Assembly: GCA_033439685.1 (NCBI GenBank) | Contig: JAUEDM010000006.1 | Location: 3,782,001 to 3,846,000 of the forward strand | Direction: 5' to 3' | Length of the DNA: 64,000 bases | Source: Apodospora peruviana | Lineage: Eukaryota; Ascomycota; Sordariomycetes; Sordariales; Lasiosphaeriaceae | In this document: positions 11,181 through 21,905 of the stretch, piece after piece | Position numbering within the stretch: the first letter of the stretch is position 1 | Layout: each line of letters starts with the position of its first letter | Notes under the pieces: generated by a model | The model's input: only the letters and a program-made list of their open reading frames with translations | Told to the model about the DNA's origin: nothing | The model's database searches: none | Made by a program: the position numbers and the translations under genes

Positions 11181-12826
11181 CTATCGTCCAGAAATGCGCT
11201 TCTCCACCATCCTAAACGGCACATACAACACGGCCGTCACCACAAAAGCCAACTCAAATCCGATATCTCCCGTCGTCTCCGCGATCGGCCCTGTCCACCA
11301 AACCTGCGCCATGGAGGGAATCACAAGTCCAAACGAACACACGGCAGCCGCGAGCGCCGCCACGCCAGGCGGTAAAAGGGAAGCATCATCCCACACAGCA
11401 ATATCATACGACGCGCAATCTCCCCTGCGAAACCAAAAGTGCTCAACGAGAACCACACCCAAGAAGGCAGCAGACCAGTACCCGATCATGGCGATAAAGT
11501 ACTCCAAGCTGAGGAAAAAGTCGGCGGCCGCGCGAATGCCGACGGGGATCACCACGATGGTCGTCAGGATCGAGAATGCGTAGCGCGGCACCTTCTTGAA
11601 GACCGGGGCGAGGATCTGGAAGTTCAGTGTCACAGAGTAGGACGTTGCGGCGATGTTGCCCAGCAGCGTGAAGGAGAGGACCACGGTGATGAATTTGCCG
11701 AAACCGCCGGCCGGGGACAACATGGCATCCATCACGCCGCCTACTAAGTAAGCGTTGTAGCCTTCTTCCCATGCGGGCACGGAAGGTGTGGCGCCGCCGA
11801 TGGCTGCGCCCAGGACCATCAGCAGGATTGTCGGGAGAGCGAGGCCGAGATAGGTGTAGGCGAAGATCAGTGTACTATTAACTAGGTTAGTTCAGACATT
11901 CCACGAGTGAGAGACATTGGGTAACGTACGACGAAGTCTTGGGCTCAAGGTAAGTCGTAAAATCCGACGCCAAGCACGCCCAGGGGATCATGTACGACGC
12001 GACAATCATGCCAAACGAGAGCACAGACGGAGCAGTGGCGGGCGCGGCCAGCGGCGCCTGGTCCTTGAGGTACTTGCCGCCGCAACCGACAGCAATCACG
12101 ATGGACACAAGCGCGGGGATCCATGCCCACCGCTCGTAGATGTGCAGGACACTAAACCCACAGAAAGAGATGAGAAGGGCGAGCAGCGACACGATCACGA
12201 TGCCGACTGCCGGGGAGACGGAACCGCCGCCGACGGCGGACAGGCACTGGCCACCGATCACGGCCATGATGGTGCAGAAGCCGACGAGGGTGGCGAGGTT
12301 CAGTATCACGGGAACCGAGACCAGATATCGGCTGTTCATATAAGCCCATCAGTATTAGCTCCCAGAGAAGTGAAGGTAAGAACACATACCCAAAACTAAA
12401 TCTTGCCTGAATCATCTGCCTCATACCGGTCTTGGGCCCAAGCGTAGAGAGGTAAGCGGGCAAACAGGTCGTCAGGAGAGTAAAGAACAGAATGACGAGG
12501 GCCGAGTCCCGCAACCCGAGCCCGTACACCGGACCCAACATGCCGAAGGTGATGGGCAGCACGTTGGTGTTCATGCACGCCCAGAGCGTGAACACGTTGA
12601 CCGTTTGAGTTACGGTCCGCTCGTGCACCGGGATCGGCGAGATGCCCCGGACCTCGACACGGCCGAACTTGACGATTGTGTCGACGACGCCGCGCCAGCC
12701 GCCGGCACTTCGTGTCGGTGTTGGGGGCGGCTGGCCGGTGACGGAACTGTCGCTGTCTGTGATGACTCCATTGTGATTCTTTTCGGTCGCGACGTCAACG
12801 TTGGCGACCTTTTCGGTTGCGCCCAT
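11181..12826 (-). CDS. NCS1 family purine-cytosine-type permease
   Basis: Three exons, 12826-12390, 12331-11930 and 11874-11181, encode about 510 residues. Family features in order: a polar N-terminus; RGISPIPVHERTVTQTVNVF before the first membrane helix; NVLPITFGMLGPVYGLGLRD; KTGMRQMIQARFSFGRYL across intron 1; a central MIPWACLASDFTTYLEPKTSS; then the block AYTYLGLALPTILLMVLGAA across intron 2; and VEHFWFRRGDCASYDIAVW near the end. Roughly 12 hydrophobic segments are visible. This matches fungal Fcy2-like nucleobase:cation symporters of the plasma membrane, which import cytosine, adenine, guanine or hypoxanthine with protons. Exact substrate cannot be read. The ATG at 12826 was chosen because the frame upstream offers only a GTG. 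Introns are 58 and 55 bp. Confidence 0.88.
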
Positions 12827-13830
12827 CGTGCTCACCGAGTTAGGACTTGTCGTTGTTTGATATGGTGAGGGTGTTGAGTTTTAGGTGTCGGTTGTCGTAA
12901 ATGTAGTTGTGAGTCAACGGAAAACCCCGCGGATATGAAAAAATCGGCTACTTGGATTGTTGGTGGTGGCGAATTGTGGCTGCAGAAACAGAAAGGGAAA
13001 AAAATGACACCAAAGGGATCGTCGATTTACTTAGGTATGCACCTTCTTCAACTCGGAAGTGAACCGACACGCCGACGATACAACACACGCGTTGTGAGAT
13101 TGATGCCAATTCAGTTAATTGAATCTCAATCTTGGGCTGCCAATGTGAGAAGCATGAGATTTGACTTTGATGGGGTCCACCGGTACCTTACTACTGAGGG
13201 TCGTTATCGCCATGATCCCTGATGGTGGGTGGGCCTATTTTAGCGCACCTTACCAGACCATTGGGACGAGCTTCATTCTTTCCCATTTGGGGTATGGGGG
13301 TACAGACTACAGGACTCTATTGTAGTAATCTGATAGAGAGATAAGTACCTTATCCCGTCAGTCGGGTCATCAAGTAGCCCGTATGTGAATGGACAATAGG
13401 ACATGTGGTTAGTGGATGAGGAGCTTCGGCAGGAGCCCTGAGCTTGGGTGTCGACTTCCAAATGACAGGGATAATGTGCCTAATCGAGATATACAGAGAT
13501 ATTGAGATAAAGAATTTGCCAAAATGTGCCTTTATCTTGTCGTTGCTGGACTAGCATTCTCTTGCCCGTCAGCAGATTTTAGCAATGCCGGATAGGGCCA
13601 ACTGCACCCGGTGTCGTGCTAGTTCTCTTCTGGCCAAGTCCGGACTCCTCCGAAAGTATCCACATCCGATGCCCGGAGACCCGTGTGGCTGGCAGGCCGA
13701 CTTCGGCCCGGAGCTGGACAGAACCGGGCGTGAGTGAAGGTCGCCGACCACTGCAAGTCGCAATGTAGTAGAGATTCAAGATTGAGTTTGGTCTGGGTAG
13801 TTCAGACACCCTCGCTAAAGTTATCCCAAG
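12827..13830. other. Intergenic between divergent permease and MFS remnant
   Basis: Likely promoter region for both flanking transcription units. Short open frames here have no motifs. Confidence 0.5.
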
Positions 13831-14165
13831 ATGGCCGACAATGACAACAAGGCCGAGAAGAAAGACCCAAACACTACTACGACCACGCCGGGGAATATTA
13901 TCACGGATCAAGAACCCCCTGAGGGACTTGTTTCAGTGAAAGAGGACGACCATGATGCGAATACTCTTCAAGAGACTCCCTACAGAATATTTACACGCCG
14001 AGAAAAATGGTTCATCGTCACCATGGTGGCTGTGGCCAGCTTTTACAGGTCCGTCTCAGTATCAATCATATCGTGGGAGAATTTTGTTTACTCATAACCG
14101 TCTCGTTGCACTTCTATAGCCCGCGGCCGGCTCCATAACGCCATGTAGGGCCCCATATTAACTTG
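13831..14165 (+). pseudogene. MFS transporter 5' fragment
   Basis: The ATG at 13831 opens a hydrophilic N-terminus. It leads into FTRREKWFIVTMVAVASFY, the first membrane segment of DHA1-type MFS drug/proton antiporters. A GT..AG intron fits from about 14050 to about 14120. After it, family members continue SPxAGSIxxP, and here that reading (AAGSITPC) needs a one-base shift. Homology then stops near 14160. The remaining ten or more helices are missing, and the next recognisable sequence is a tRNA gene. It is a truncated, inactive remnant. Confidence 0.6.
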
Positions 14166-14220
14166 ACCCCTTTATCAGGAAGGTTTTTGAGCATCAACAT
14201 CAACCATTGGTCAATCCATC

Positions 14221-14307
14221 GGGTGACTAGTCTAGTGGTCAGGACGGTTCGTTGTGGTTTCTCTCCCACTTTCCGAACAAACCCCGGTTCGATTCCGGGG
14301 TCGCCCA
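14221..14307 (+). tRNA. tRNA-His (GTG) with 15-nt intron
   Basis: The acceptor stem gggtgac (14221-14227) pairs with gtcgccc (14300-14306) and is followed by discriminator A. The D arm has a standard A-box-like sequence (tagtctagtggtcagg). The anticodon stem gttcg pairs with cgaac. The loop carries T33 then GTG at 14254-14256. An extra 15 bases (14258-14272) after position 37 fit a canonical tRNA intron. The T arm is cccgg-ttcgatt-ccggg. All four stems pair. The gene sits just after a truncated MFS gene, at a rearrangement breakpoint. Confidence 0.85.
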
Positions 14308-14591
14308 TTCTTTTGCACATTTCTGTGCTCTACTTTTTGTCTACTTCGTCTATACTTGTCCATTTGCATGCGTCGGAAAGGGATGCTGTCCTCCTTTCAG
14401 GGGTAATAAGTAAGAAAATAAACAAAGCATACCGTGCGAACCTGCCCGGTCTTGTTTGCGAAGCTAAAGGCAAACAAGGTGCGAATAAAGCACATGAATT
14501 ATTGACCTCATTTTCTTGCTTTCTTGATTCCTATTGGACCAGCTTGCAGTTCTATCTATGTAAGGTAGGTAGTCAACGAGATATATCCAAC

Positions 14592-16177
14592 TTATTGCAG
14601 AGCTCCGTTCACCTCCTCGTCCGCATGCCCATTCATCTTCACCCCATTAACCAGAGGCAACTCTCCATCCTTATCCCTCTCCCTCCTCCTCAGAGTCGGC
14701 GACCTATTCCTCTCCACAACCTCATCAATCTCATCCAAATGCTCCAATAAATGCGCCGCTTGCAATCCATCATCCCCATACTCTCACTGATCCACGACCG
14801 AAAGATGCAAACTCTTCGCCCCTTCTCCCCTCACAGCCCACTCCGTCAACATCATCGGAACATTAACATGAAACATGAAAGCCACGGTACCCTCACACAC
14901 TCTCTCAGGCTTGCTTCAGTTCTCGTGTAGTCGCCTCCTTCCAAGTCTCATACGTCTCGCCATGCGGCATGTAACTCGCCTCGTAACTCAGCCCGCCCGG
15001 CTCAAGCACGTGGCTACTCCCGCCATATTTACCATACAACAAACCCATCATCTCGGTCGACATGTTGCGATAATAATACGGCGGCCTAAAAGTATTGCTC
15101 GTAGGAATCCATTCTCTGTAAAACCCAGAGAGTCCGTCAACGAGACCCCCGGAACTTTAGATCTGGCAGTGAGAACGCAGTAAACGGTCGGATCAGCTTG
15201 ATCATGGGAAACATTTGCCACATTGACAAATTTTTCGATGGCGTATTGGTAGGGGACCAAGTTCCCGCGCCAGGCGACCACGTCGAAGGGGGTATGGTTC
15301 TGATGACAGCTGTGCAGCGACCCAGCCATCTCGTAGGCGGTTTCCCACGCCGAATTGTCGATACCGAAGCTCGCGACGGGATACTCAAAATCGTGCGGCA
15401 GCGCCATCGCGTTTGAACCGAGCGGTCCTAGTTCGGGGAGTTCGCAGTGCGCGCCAAAGATCTCTTGGGTGTAGGCGCGGGACGGACCGTCAGGCAGCAG
15501 AACGCGGAACCGGATGCCGGCTTGGATGACGGCTTGGATGACGGCTTGGATGACGGCTTGGATGACGGCTTGGATGACGGCTAGTTCGCCGGGGTGCACC
15601 ATCATCCAACCCAGCTCGGTCTGGATGTTCAGACGTCCGGTTTGGGGCAGGATGAAGAAATCGCCGTCGTTGTTGCAGAATGCGCGGTGATTCATGCTTG
15701 TGTTGGCTGAGTTAGATGTGTATCGCGAGACCTTCTTCCAGGGAGGGGTCGCCTTGGCCTGCTACAGTGCGGATGCCTGGGACGAAATCGACATTTTGAG
15801 ATGCGTCAGATGGAGTGGGAAGGGGTCCCATTCTTGCTGGGCAGCGACGAACTCGACTCGTTTGTTAAGTGGTGAGAAACATGTTTCGATGTGTGGTTGA
15901 GTTGAGAGGAGGACGTTATTTCGCCGTGGGCAACTGATGGCCGTATCCGGTACATCCACACGTGCTGCAGTGATGCACGGGAGCTTATGGAGGCTGATTC
16001 GTTCAGCTGTTCGGAGTAGAGGTCGTATTTGCATCTCTGCAGCGCGTTCTGGCTGCGTGGTAGCACGCCGGGAATGGCTTCGGACGAAAACCGACTGCCA
16101 AATCCGGTTTGGTATCTGTGAGGGTCCGATGGAGTTGGCTCTATCGAGAAGGCCGTCTTGACTGTTGCGCCAACCAT
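14592..16177 (-). pseudogene. Homogentisate 1,2-dioxygenase pseudogene
   Basis: The complete enzyme can be followed but in several frames. The N-terminus DPHRYQTGFGSRFSSEAIPG and HVWMYRIRPSVAH lie at about 16125-15930. CFSPLNKRVEFVAAQQEW follows in another frame (about 15865-15825). The catalytic-domain region MNHRAFCNNDGDFFILPQTG through EIFGAHCELPELGPLG and HTPFDVVAWRGN to DPTVYCVLTARSK runs from 15695 to about 15160. Then come TFRPPYYYRNMSTEMMG and GGLSYEASYMPHGETYETW, and in yet another frame EGTVAFMFHVNVP and WAVRGEGAKSLH. A TAA at 14592 ends the frame. At least three frameshifts and internal stops (near 14900 and 14800) inactivate it. An in-frame 12-bp repeat expansion at 15521-15580 adds 16 residues inside a conserved strand. 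Intact enzymes open the homogentisate ring in Phe/Tyr catabolism. Confidence 0.85.
15521..15580. repeat. 12-bp tandem repeat, five copies
   Basis: Five perfect tandem copies of cttggatgacgg. On the minus strand they encode repeated Val-Ile-Gln-Ala inside the homogentisate dioxygenase remnant, where family members have the motif only once before GIRFRV. Confidence 0.95.
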
Positions 16178-16982
16178 GCTGACAGGTTATTGGCGCTTGG
16201 AGCTGGGTGTGTTGGGGCTGATGTAGTACAGACTGATCAGAGACAACGATATAGAGCAAGTGAGTCATTAACAAAGGCTTGAGTATCTAGCGTTTTTCAT
16301 ACCAACTTATTTGACCCGGTGATTTGTGCGTCCATGACTGACATCGACGGGGTTGGGGATTGTAATTGTTGACACCCTTGCACGTGTGTCTGCCGATGAG
16401 GCAACGGGGGTGGCACCAAACAGCCCGATGTGTTTGCCGGACTTCTGGTCACCGGCAAGTGGATGCATCGAGGTTTGCCGGAGGATGCTTGTCACTCAAG
16501 CGGTACATAGGTACCTGGATTGCCGGGAATTGATGTGTTAGCTAGATCCAAGTTAGTGACGTGTGGTGGACCATGGTGGAGTCTGGAATGCGTCGATATC
16601 GTGGGATCGCATTCGCCGAATCGCCGGTAAACAGGGACTTGATAGGATCAACACTGAAGGTGAAAATGATATGGGAGGTATCGCATCATAAGAGTGTGAA
16701 TCATCAAGACCTTTCCTGTGTAGTGCATGATACACGTTATTCACCGGCCTCCTAAGACATTCACTCCCGTTGTCGTCCGTATTTAGGGAAAAACTTCGCT
16801 GCTCTCTCCCTTGTCTTCCCTTTTAACACGATCCGGGGTAATGCAAGCACAAGACATGTCATTTGTATCTCCATCCAACTCCCAGATTTGACGACGGCAC
16901 TGCATATTAGTCCTTGCCATATCTCTCGAGTGGCCTCACCCAACTTGGCACCGCAGTCTCGGGACCGCATTCCAGTCCGCGA
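16178..16982. other. Intergenic, nothing recognised
   Basis: Spacer between the dioxygenase remnant and the second P450 remnant. No motif-bearing frame. The tail end (16880-16982) is a likely former P450 promoter and leader. Confidence 0.5.
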
Positions 16983-17840
16983 TGGCACTCCTCCAACTCC
17001 TTGTCAAATTTCACAGCACCACAGGCCTGATAGCAGCAGTCCTCCTGGTCAGCTGCATCGGAATCGTCTTGCACAACCACTCAAGAAAGAAATCAGCGAG
17101 AAACCCCCATCGACTACCCCTACCGCCAGGGCCCCAGGCGAGCCGATCCTAGGCCACCTGCGCGTCATACCCTCCGACAACGCCGAATACGCCTACGACA
17201 GGTGGTCAAAGGAGTGCAACTCAGACATCCTCTACTTCAACGTTCTCGGCCAGGATGTGGTGGTCCTCAACAGCGTCCAGGCGGCCGTCGACCAAGTGAC
17301 GGGCGGCACACGCCTCCTCACATTTCAGGACCGCCAGAACCCCAAGCTGGTGTACATCGACTACATAGTGCAGGAGACGCTGCGTTGGTGTCCGGTCCCG
17401 CCGGTCGGCGTGCCGCTCCCGTTCTCTCGAAGACGATGTCTACGACGGCATGTTCATCCCCAAGGGCTCATGCGTTTATGCAAATGCGCGCGCCATGACA
17501 CATGACGAGCGTATCTACTCCAACCCGGACAGGTTCGACCCGGACCGGGTACATTCCGATGGAAGAAAGCGGCAGGGGGGAATCGTTTCCCCGAGGCCAG
17601 TTTGGTTTCGGGAGGAGGATCTGTGTTGGGCAGCATCTCGCGGAGGCGACTGTTTGGATTGTGGTCGCGAGCATGCTGGCCACGCTGGATATTGGCAAGG
17701 CGGTTGGTGCTGACGGAAAAGAGATCACGCCTGAGGCTGTGCTCACGAACGCACTGACCAGTCATCCTAAGACGTTTTCTTGTCGTGTGAGGGTGAGGAA
17801 CTTTGCCAGTGAATATCTTGTGGACAATACGGTCAGACAG
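16983..17840 (+). pseudogene. Cytochrome P450 pseudogene with large internal deletion
   Basis: An ATG at 16983 opens a membrane anchor (TGLIAAVLLVSCIGIVL) and a proline-rich hinge (LPLPPGP). After a frameshift near 17140 it continues ILGHLRVIPSDNAEYAYDRW to VVVLNSVQAA. The sequence then jumps to the region just before the K-helix (LLTFQDRQNPKLVYIDYIVQ, then ETLRW at about 17380-17395). The B' to I-helix section, roughly 200 residues, is missing. A second shift precedes MFIPKGSCVYANARAMTHDE. A third precedes FPRGQFGFGRRICVGQHLAE, the haem-cysteine loop (about 17590-17650). Sequence similarity places it with O-methylsterigmatocystin oxidoreductase-like fungal P450s. The deletion and shifts make it non-functional. 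Confidence 0.8.
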
Positions 17841-17912
17841 ATGAGCCTGGACCCCTATATGCCCAGATTACAAACATACCTGCCTACCTATCTTCTATGC
17901 AGAGATGTGAGC

Positions 17913-18780
17913 TCAATAACGATCCATAATCAACGCCGTCTTCAACGAATCACCCTCCAGGAACCATCCCTTCCCCTTCATGACCTCCATGAGCGCCTTG
18001 TGCTTCCGGTCCGCATCATCCGCCCTCTCGACCTTGAACGACGCCTCGGCGATATACTCTATCCCAGCCCCATCCGCCGTCTTGATAGGCCAAACCTCAA
18101 TATCGAGATCATCCCCGTCCCATGTCCCGGTCCATCGCTTAGCCAGCACAGGTCCAAATATCCTGGACCTAGCTAACGCATCGGCACCCCACCCGTCGAC
18201 GCCACCCCAGTTCGTGAACTTGCCTGGCGCTTTATCGATCGCCATCTTCGTTGCCGTTTCCAAGTCCGGAAGCTCAATCCCGTCGAAACCGGTAGCCTTC
18301 TCCTTCTTGCTGCGGCTGATGGAAAGAGTAAGTTTTTGGTATCCCCATTCTACCTGGGCTTCGTAATCTGACTCAGAAGCGTCGAAGCCGGCGTCCCGGG
18401 CGAGAAGCAAGGTCGCATCGAAGTCATGAGATCCGTCGGGGATGGGGTAGCGCTTCTTGTAGGTCAGCTGGAAATTCTTGGGCTTGTCGCCGTTGCGGCG
18501 GATTCGCGGGGACCAGCCGGCTGCGTAGATTTCTTTTGAGGGAGTGTCGAGGAAGGCGATGTTCATCAGTGTTGGGGCGGAGCCGTCGGCGATTGAGAAG
18601 TTGGACAGGATGGCTGGAACGATGTCGTGCGTAACGGGGTCGAGGACGGTGGATGGGTTGAGGAGGAGTTTGACTTCGAAGTCGGGGGTCATTGTGGATT
18701 CTACCAGATGACAGAAAAGGGGTTAGTGCTAGAGGGGATATGGTGAGAATGAAGGCGGGGGCTGTACTTGTTGAAGCCAT
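17913..18780 (-). CDS. CYTH/triphosphate-tunnel-like hypothetical protein
   Basis: A 13-nt first exon (18780-18768), a 67-bp GT..AG intron and a long second exon (18700-17913) give about 266 residues. Starting instead at the Met at 18692 would lose only eight residues. The N-terminus has DFEVKLLL, which resembles the (D/E)xExK signature of CYTH (triphosphate tunnel metalloenzyme) proteins. RIRRNGDKP plus LTYKKRYPI and YEAQVEWG resemble the later charged strands of that fold. The rest is soluble with no signal peptide. If the assignment holds, it would bind a triphosphate-type ligand, but the reaction is unknown. The family link is an inference from short motifs. The gene looks intact and is flanked by a dead P450. 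Confidence 0.5.
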
Positions 18781-19907
18781 TGCTGCTTATCCAGTCAGAC
18801 TCGGACTGTCAAAGTGTTGATTCTGAATCAGTTACTGTCGGACTGTATTGTTGTTGCTGAGAATATCGTGAGTAGTTGAGAAGCCGCTGGTCGTCAGGAA
18901 AAGGAAATCGTCCACGCGACATCGACCCCTCTTTATGTCATGCCATGTCGACTGAGCAGATAGTGATAGTGATGGATGCCCACCTTAGGGTTGAAGATAT
19001 GGTTACCTCAGACCCGATTTGGCTCAGCTGTTGACCAATTCGTGATCAAGGTCAGCTGCTTGGCGGCAGGTGGCTTGCATGAGTTCAGCTGGTCTGGACC
19101 CGGGCTAGCTCCTGATTTGATCATGAATGTCTCATTGCGCGACCTAGAACTCGATAGTAAACCGTAACTGCATTGATAACGACAGCTGATGAGGAGCTGC
19201 ATGTCATAGTGCGTGGTAGCTTTTAGCTGAAGTGCTGGTGTGATGCATTGGTATATGTTCTAGAATTTCTCTGAAGACAAGACATGCCGGCATTTGAGAA
19301 AGGCCTTTACCGGATAACCAACCCCTAAATTAAAACATCACGTCTCTAAGCCGAATAGCACGTCGGCTCCAAGAACTCGACAATGATAATATGTTATGGT
19401 TACATATAGCAGTAGAAGTCGCTTTGTCGTGAGTTTAAGCTTTTCACCCTCTTTCTGTTGCGTGACGCGTTGAGCAAGTGGGCGTACGCGTAAGCTACCG
19501 ATTAATGGAGAGGTTCAAGTCAAGAGTGGGGGAGCTCACCTTGGGGGATCAACATCAAAAACTGGTGATGCCCCGTCATACTCGGAGCGTCGTTCACCCG
19601 CCTTTCAACTGAGGGGACGTACATGTACGGGGAACTCGTAACCTGCCACGCCGCGTCTCAACTCTCAAGCAACGACTTACGAATAGCTACGCGTTAACTA
19701 ACGTCCATGATGATGCGGAAATGATATAATCCAATCTGGTTTATGCTTGACGATACTCATGCCGGGGAAGTGATTCACGAGCACTTAAGATCAGGAGTTC
19801 GGCCTATCCTAGAATCGCCGAATCGCAAGACGCCCTAAACTGCCAGTCTACCAATCCAAGAAGTGCCTTATAATCTTATCTCACTGTTAACTTTTCAGTC
19901 CTCCACA
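18781..19907. other. Intergenic, about 1.1 kb, nothing recognised
   Basis: Contains the promoters of the two flanking genes. No conserved frame, RNA fold or repeat was recognised. Confidence 0.5.
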
Positions 19908-20303
19908 ATGTCAGATCCCACTCCCACACCCAGCCCCTACTCAAGCAAAGAAGCCTGGACAGCAACGATCCTCGAAGCCTTCAACGGACCTGACGAGACA
20001 GTCGAGTCTACGTTTCTGAAGCTCTACACTCGAGACACGATCATCAAGATGGACGGCAAGACGTACGACTTTGCGGCGTTCCTGACCCAAGCCATGTACT
20101 TTCGAAGCATTGCGGTCAGTTTTGACCTCAAATCGCAGTGCTTCCTGCGGGACGGAAATATGTTTGCAGAGAAGCACACGTTCATCGCTACCATGAAGCA
20201 AGATGGGACGCGGGCTGCGGTGGAGGCTTATCTGTTTGCCGAGCTTGATGCGGACTCGAAGGCGATCTGGGTTGATGAGCAGCCGAGGACCATTGAGGCT
20301 TAG
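19908..20303 (+). CDS. SnoaL/NTF2-like small protein
   Basis: A single-exon frame of 131 residues. Pattern features fit the SnoaL-like/NTF2-like cone fold: a helical start (EAWTATILEAFNG), FLKLYTRDTIIKMDGKTYDF, then paired strands (AEKHTFIATMKQDGTRAAVE, AYLFAELDADSKAIWVDEQ). Such proteins serve as ligand-binding proteins, isomerases or cyclases, and the activity here is not readable. The ATG at 19908 was preferred to one at 19863 because the upstream segment is pyrimidine-rich leader-like sequence. No signal peptide. The 3' neighbour is the tail of a broken NACHT-type gene on the other strand. Confidence 0.6.
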   Translation: MSDPTPTPSPYSSKEAWTATILEAFNGPDETVESTFLKLYTRDTIIKMDGKTYDFAAFLTQAMYFRSIAVSFDLKSQCFLRDGNMFAEKHTFIATMKQDGTRAAVEAYLFAELDADSKAIWVDEQPRTIEA

Positions 20304-20487
20304 GGGCTTGTCTGGTGATGCCATGGGTCATGACTCACGCCTTTTTATCTTTTCTGGTTTCTTTCTTGACTAGGAAAGATAGGGGGAAATATGTACACAG
20401 CGTTCCATAAGTTGTGGTCTTGAATGTCCTGACATAGGGTGTTTAGTATTCTTGTTGGCTATCTCGAGACGTTTATAAGATTGAACA

Positions 20488-21905
20488 TCACCTTCCAACG
20501 CAAAGCAATCCTTGTCGTCGAAGCCTTTCGTCAGACTGATCAGAGCACTTGTCTTCATGTGGTTCCCCATCAGAGTGGCCAGCCCGCGCGATCGTCTTTA
20601 TCGGGTCTTCTTTCTTGGACCTTGTCCGGATGCGCAACATGTCTTCTATTCGCAAAATATCAATCTCCCTGCTACTACCAATATGTTCGGGGTCGTACCA
20701 CTCGTTTACCATCTTTCCTTCAAATACTTCTTCAGGATTACACCCATGTGTGATCACGGTCTCGATCATAGTATCGAAGGAACCAATCAAACAGTCCCGC
20801 GTCGTTGTGCCGCCGTTGCGTGTACCGGCCGTAGAGACGGAATAGGAAAAATGGCCAACCTTTCTTCTTTCGCAGATCAGGTCCGACCCGACGAAACTCT
20901 CCTTGGATATCTTTATCCCAGCCTGACGTCATGACGAAAGACAGCAAAGAGCAACACTGGCGCATCCGTATTTCTCGGTCGTAAAATATGGTAGACCAGT
21001 GTTGCCTTTGGGCCTCTTTAAGTAAGCCGCAGCTTTGCAGACACTCCTCGGATGGACCATACTGGACCCTTGCTAGCCTGTCGACATTCTGGAGGATGAA
21101 ACTTCGAACGGTCCTGTCCAGCTCATCTATAAGCACAGCCTGTGATATGTCGGTCAGATAGTAGATATACTCAACCCACTGTGCGGCGTACAATGTCATA
21201 TCCCTCAAACTATCGACCGCGCCGTGGCTATTTATAAATCGCAGCCTTTTGATGCAGTATATGATTGCCATCAGCAGCGAGACGTGTGGGTTGAAATCAC
21301 TTCTCACTTGGCGTACCACATACTGCTGCCAGATCGCAGGCTGTTCTATGAATTCCTGTGCCGACCGATGTATGAAATCCGGCACCATGTGAGCAGAACT
21401 GCACTGCACAATGTCGCAATCGTAAGGTCTTCGCTCAACGTCATCCAGCCAGCGCCTCTGCTTCTTCTTCCTCCTCCGTTAATGGCGCGCGATAGGCGTC
21501 GAGAGCAACTTTTCGATGTCAAGTTCTGGGCGTACCATAACCCCCAAGGAGCTCAAGGGCAAGAAGCAAGTGCCGGCACGGAGAAGAAGAAAAAACTTGG
21601 ATGTCTGAGGTAAATATCTGACCGGCACTCTCTTCAACATTGTCATATAAAGATCCTTCAGCTCGGCTAGCAGCTCTCCAAGACGCTGACGAAGTTCTGC
21701 AATGCTATCGTCGTTCTCCAGACCTCCGATAAGCGACGCGACGACCAGGCTTACCCACAGAAACACACCGCATGAGGCCGAGACAAGTTCACGAATCAGG
21801 GCCATGGCAACGTCTTCCTCGCTATTCATCAATCTTTGCATTCTTTTATGGCCGTACATCTTGTTCTCGACATAGAGGCAGATGTTATCGTATGTTAGAC
21901 CACAA
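20488..21905 (-). pseudogene. NACHT/NTPase-type protein C-terminal remnant (DUF7791-like)
   Basis: From about 21900 the minus strand reads LTYDNICLYVENKMYGHKRM, EEDVAMALIRELVSASCGVF, LWVSLVVASLIGGLEN and LYMTMLKRVPVRYLPQTSKF. After a TAA near 21480 it continues, in the same frame, with FIHRSAQEFIEQPAIWQQYV and FNPHVSLLMAIIYCIKRL. This is the conserved region that follows the NACHT NTPase module in fungal NLR-like proteins. It ends in HGCNPEEVFEG in another frame (about 20760-20700). The P-loop and N-terminal effector region are absent upstream, and a stop plus a shift break the rest. CAA to TAA is the simplest explanation for the stop. A dead incompatibility or defence-type gene. Confidence 0.7.
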
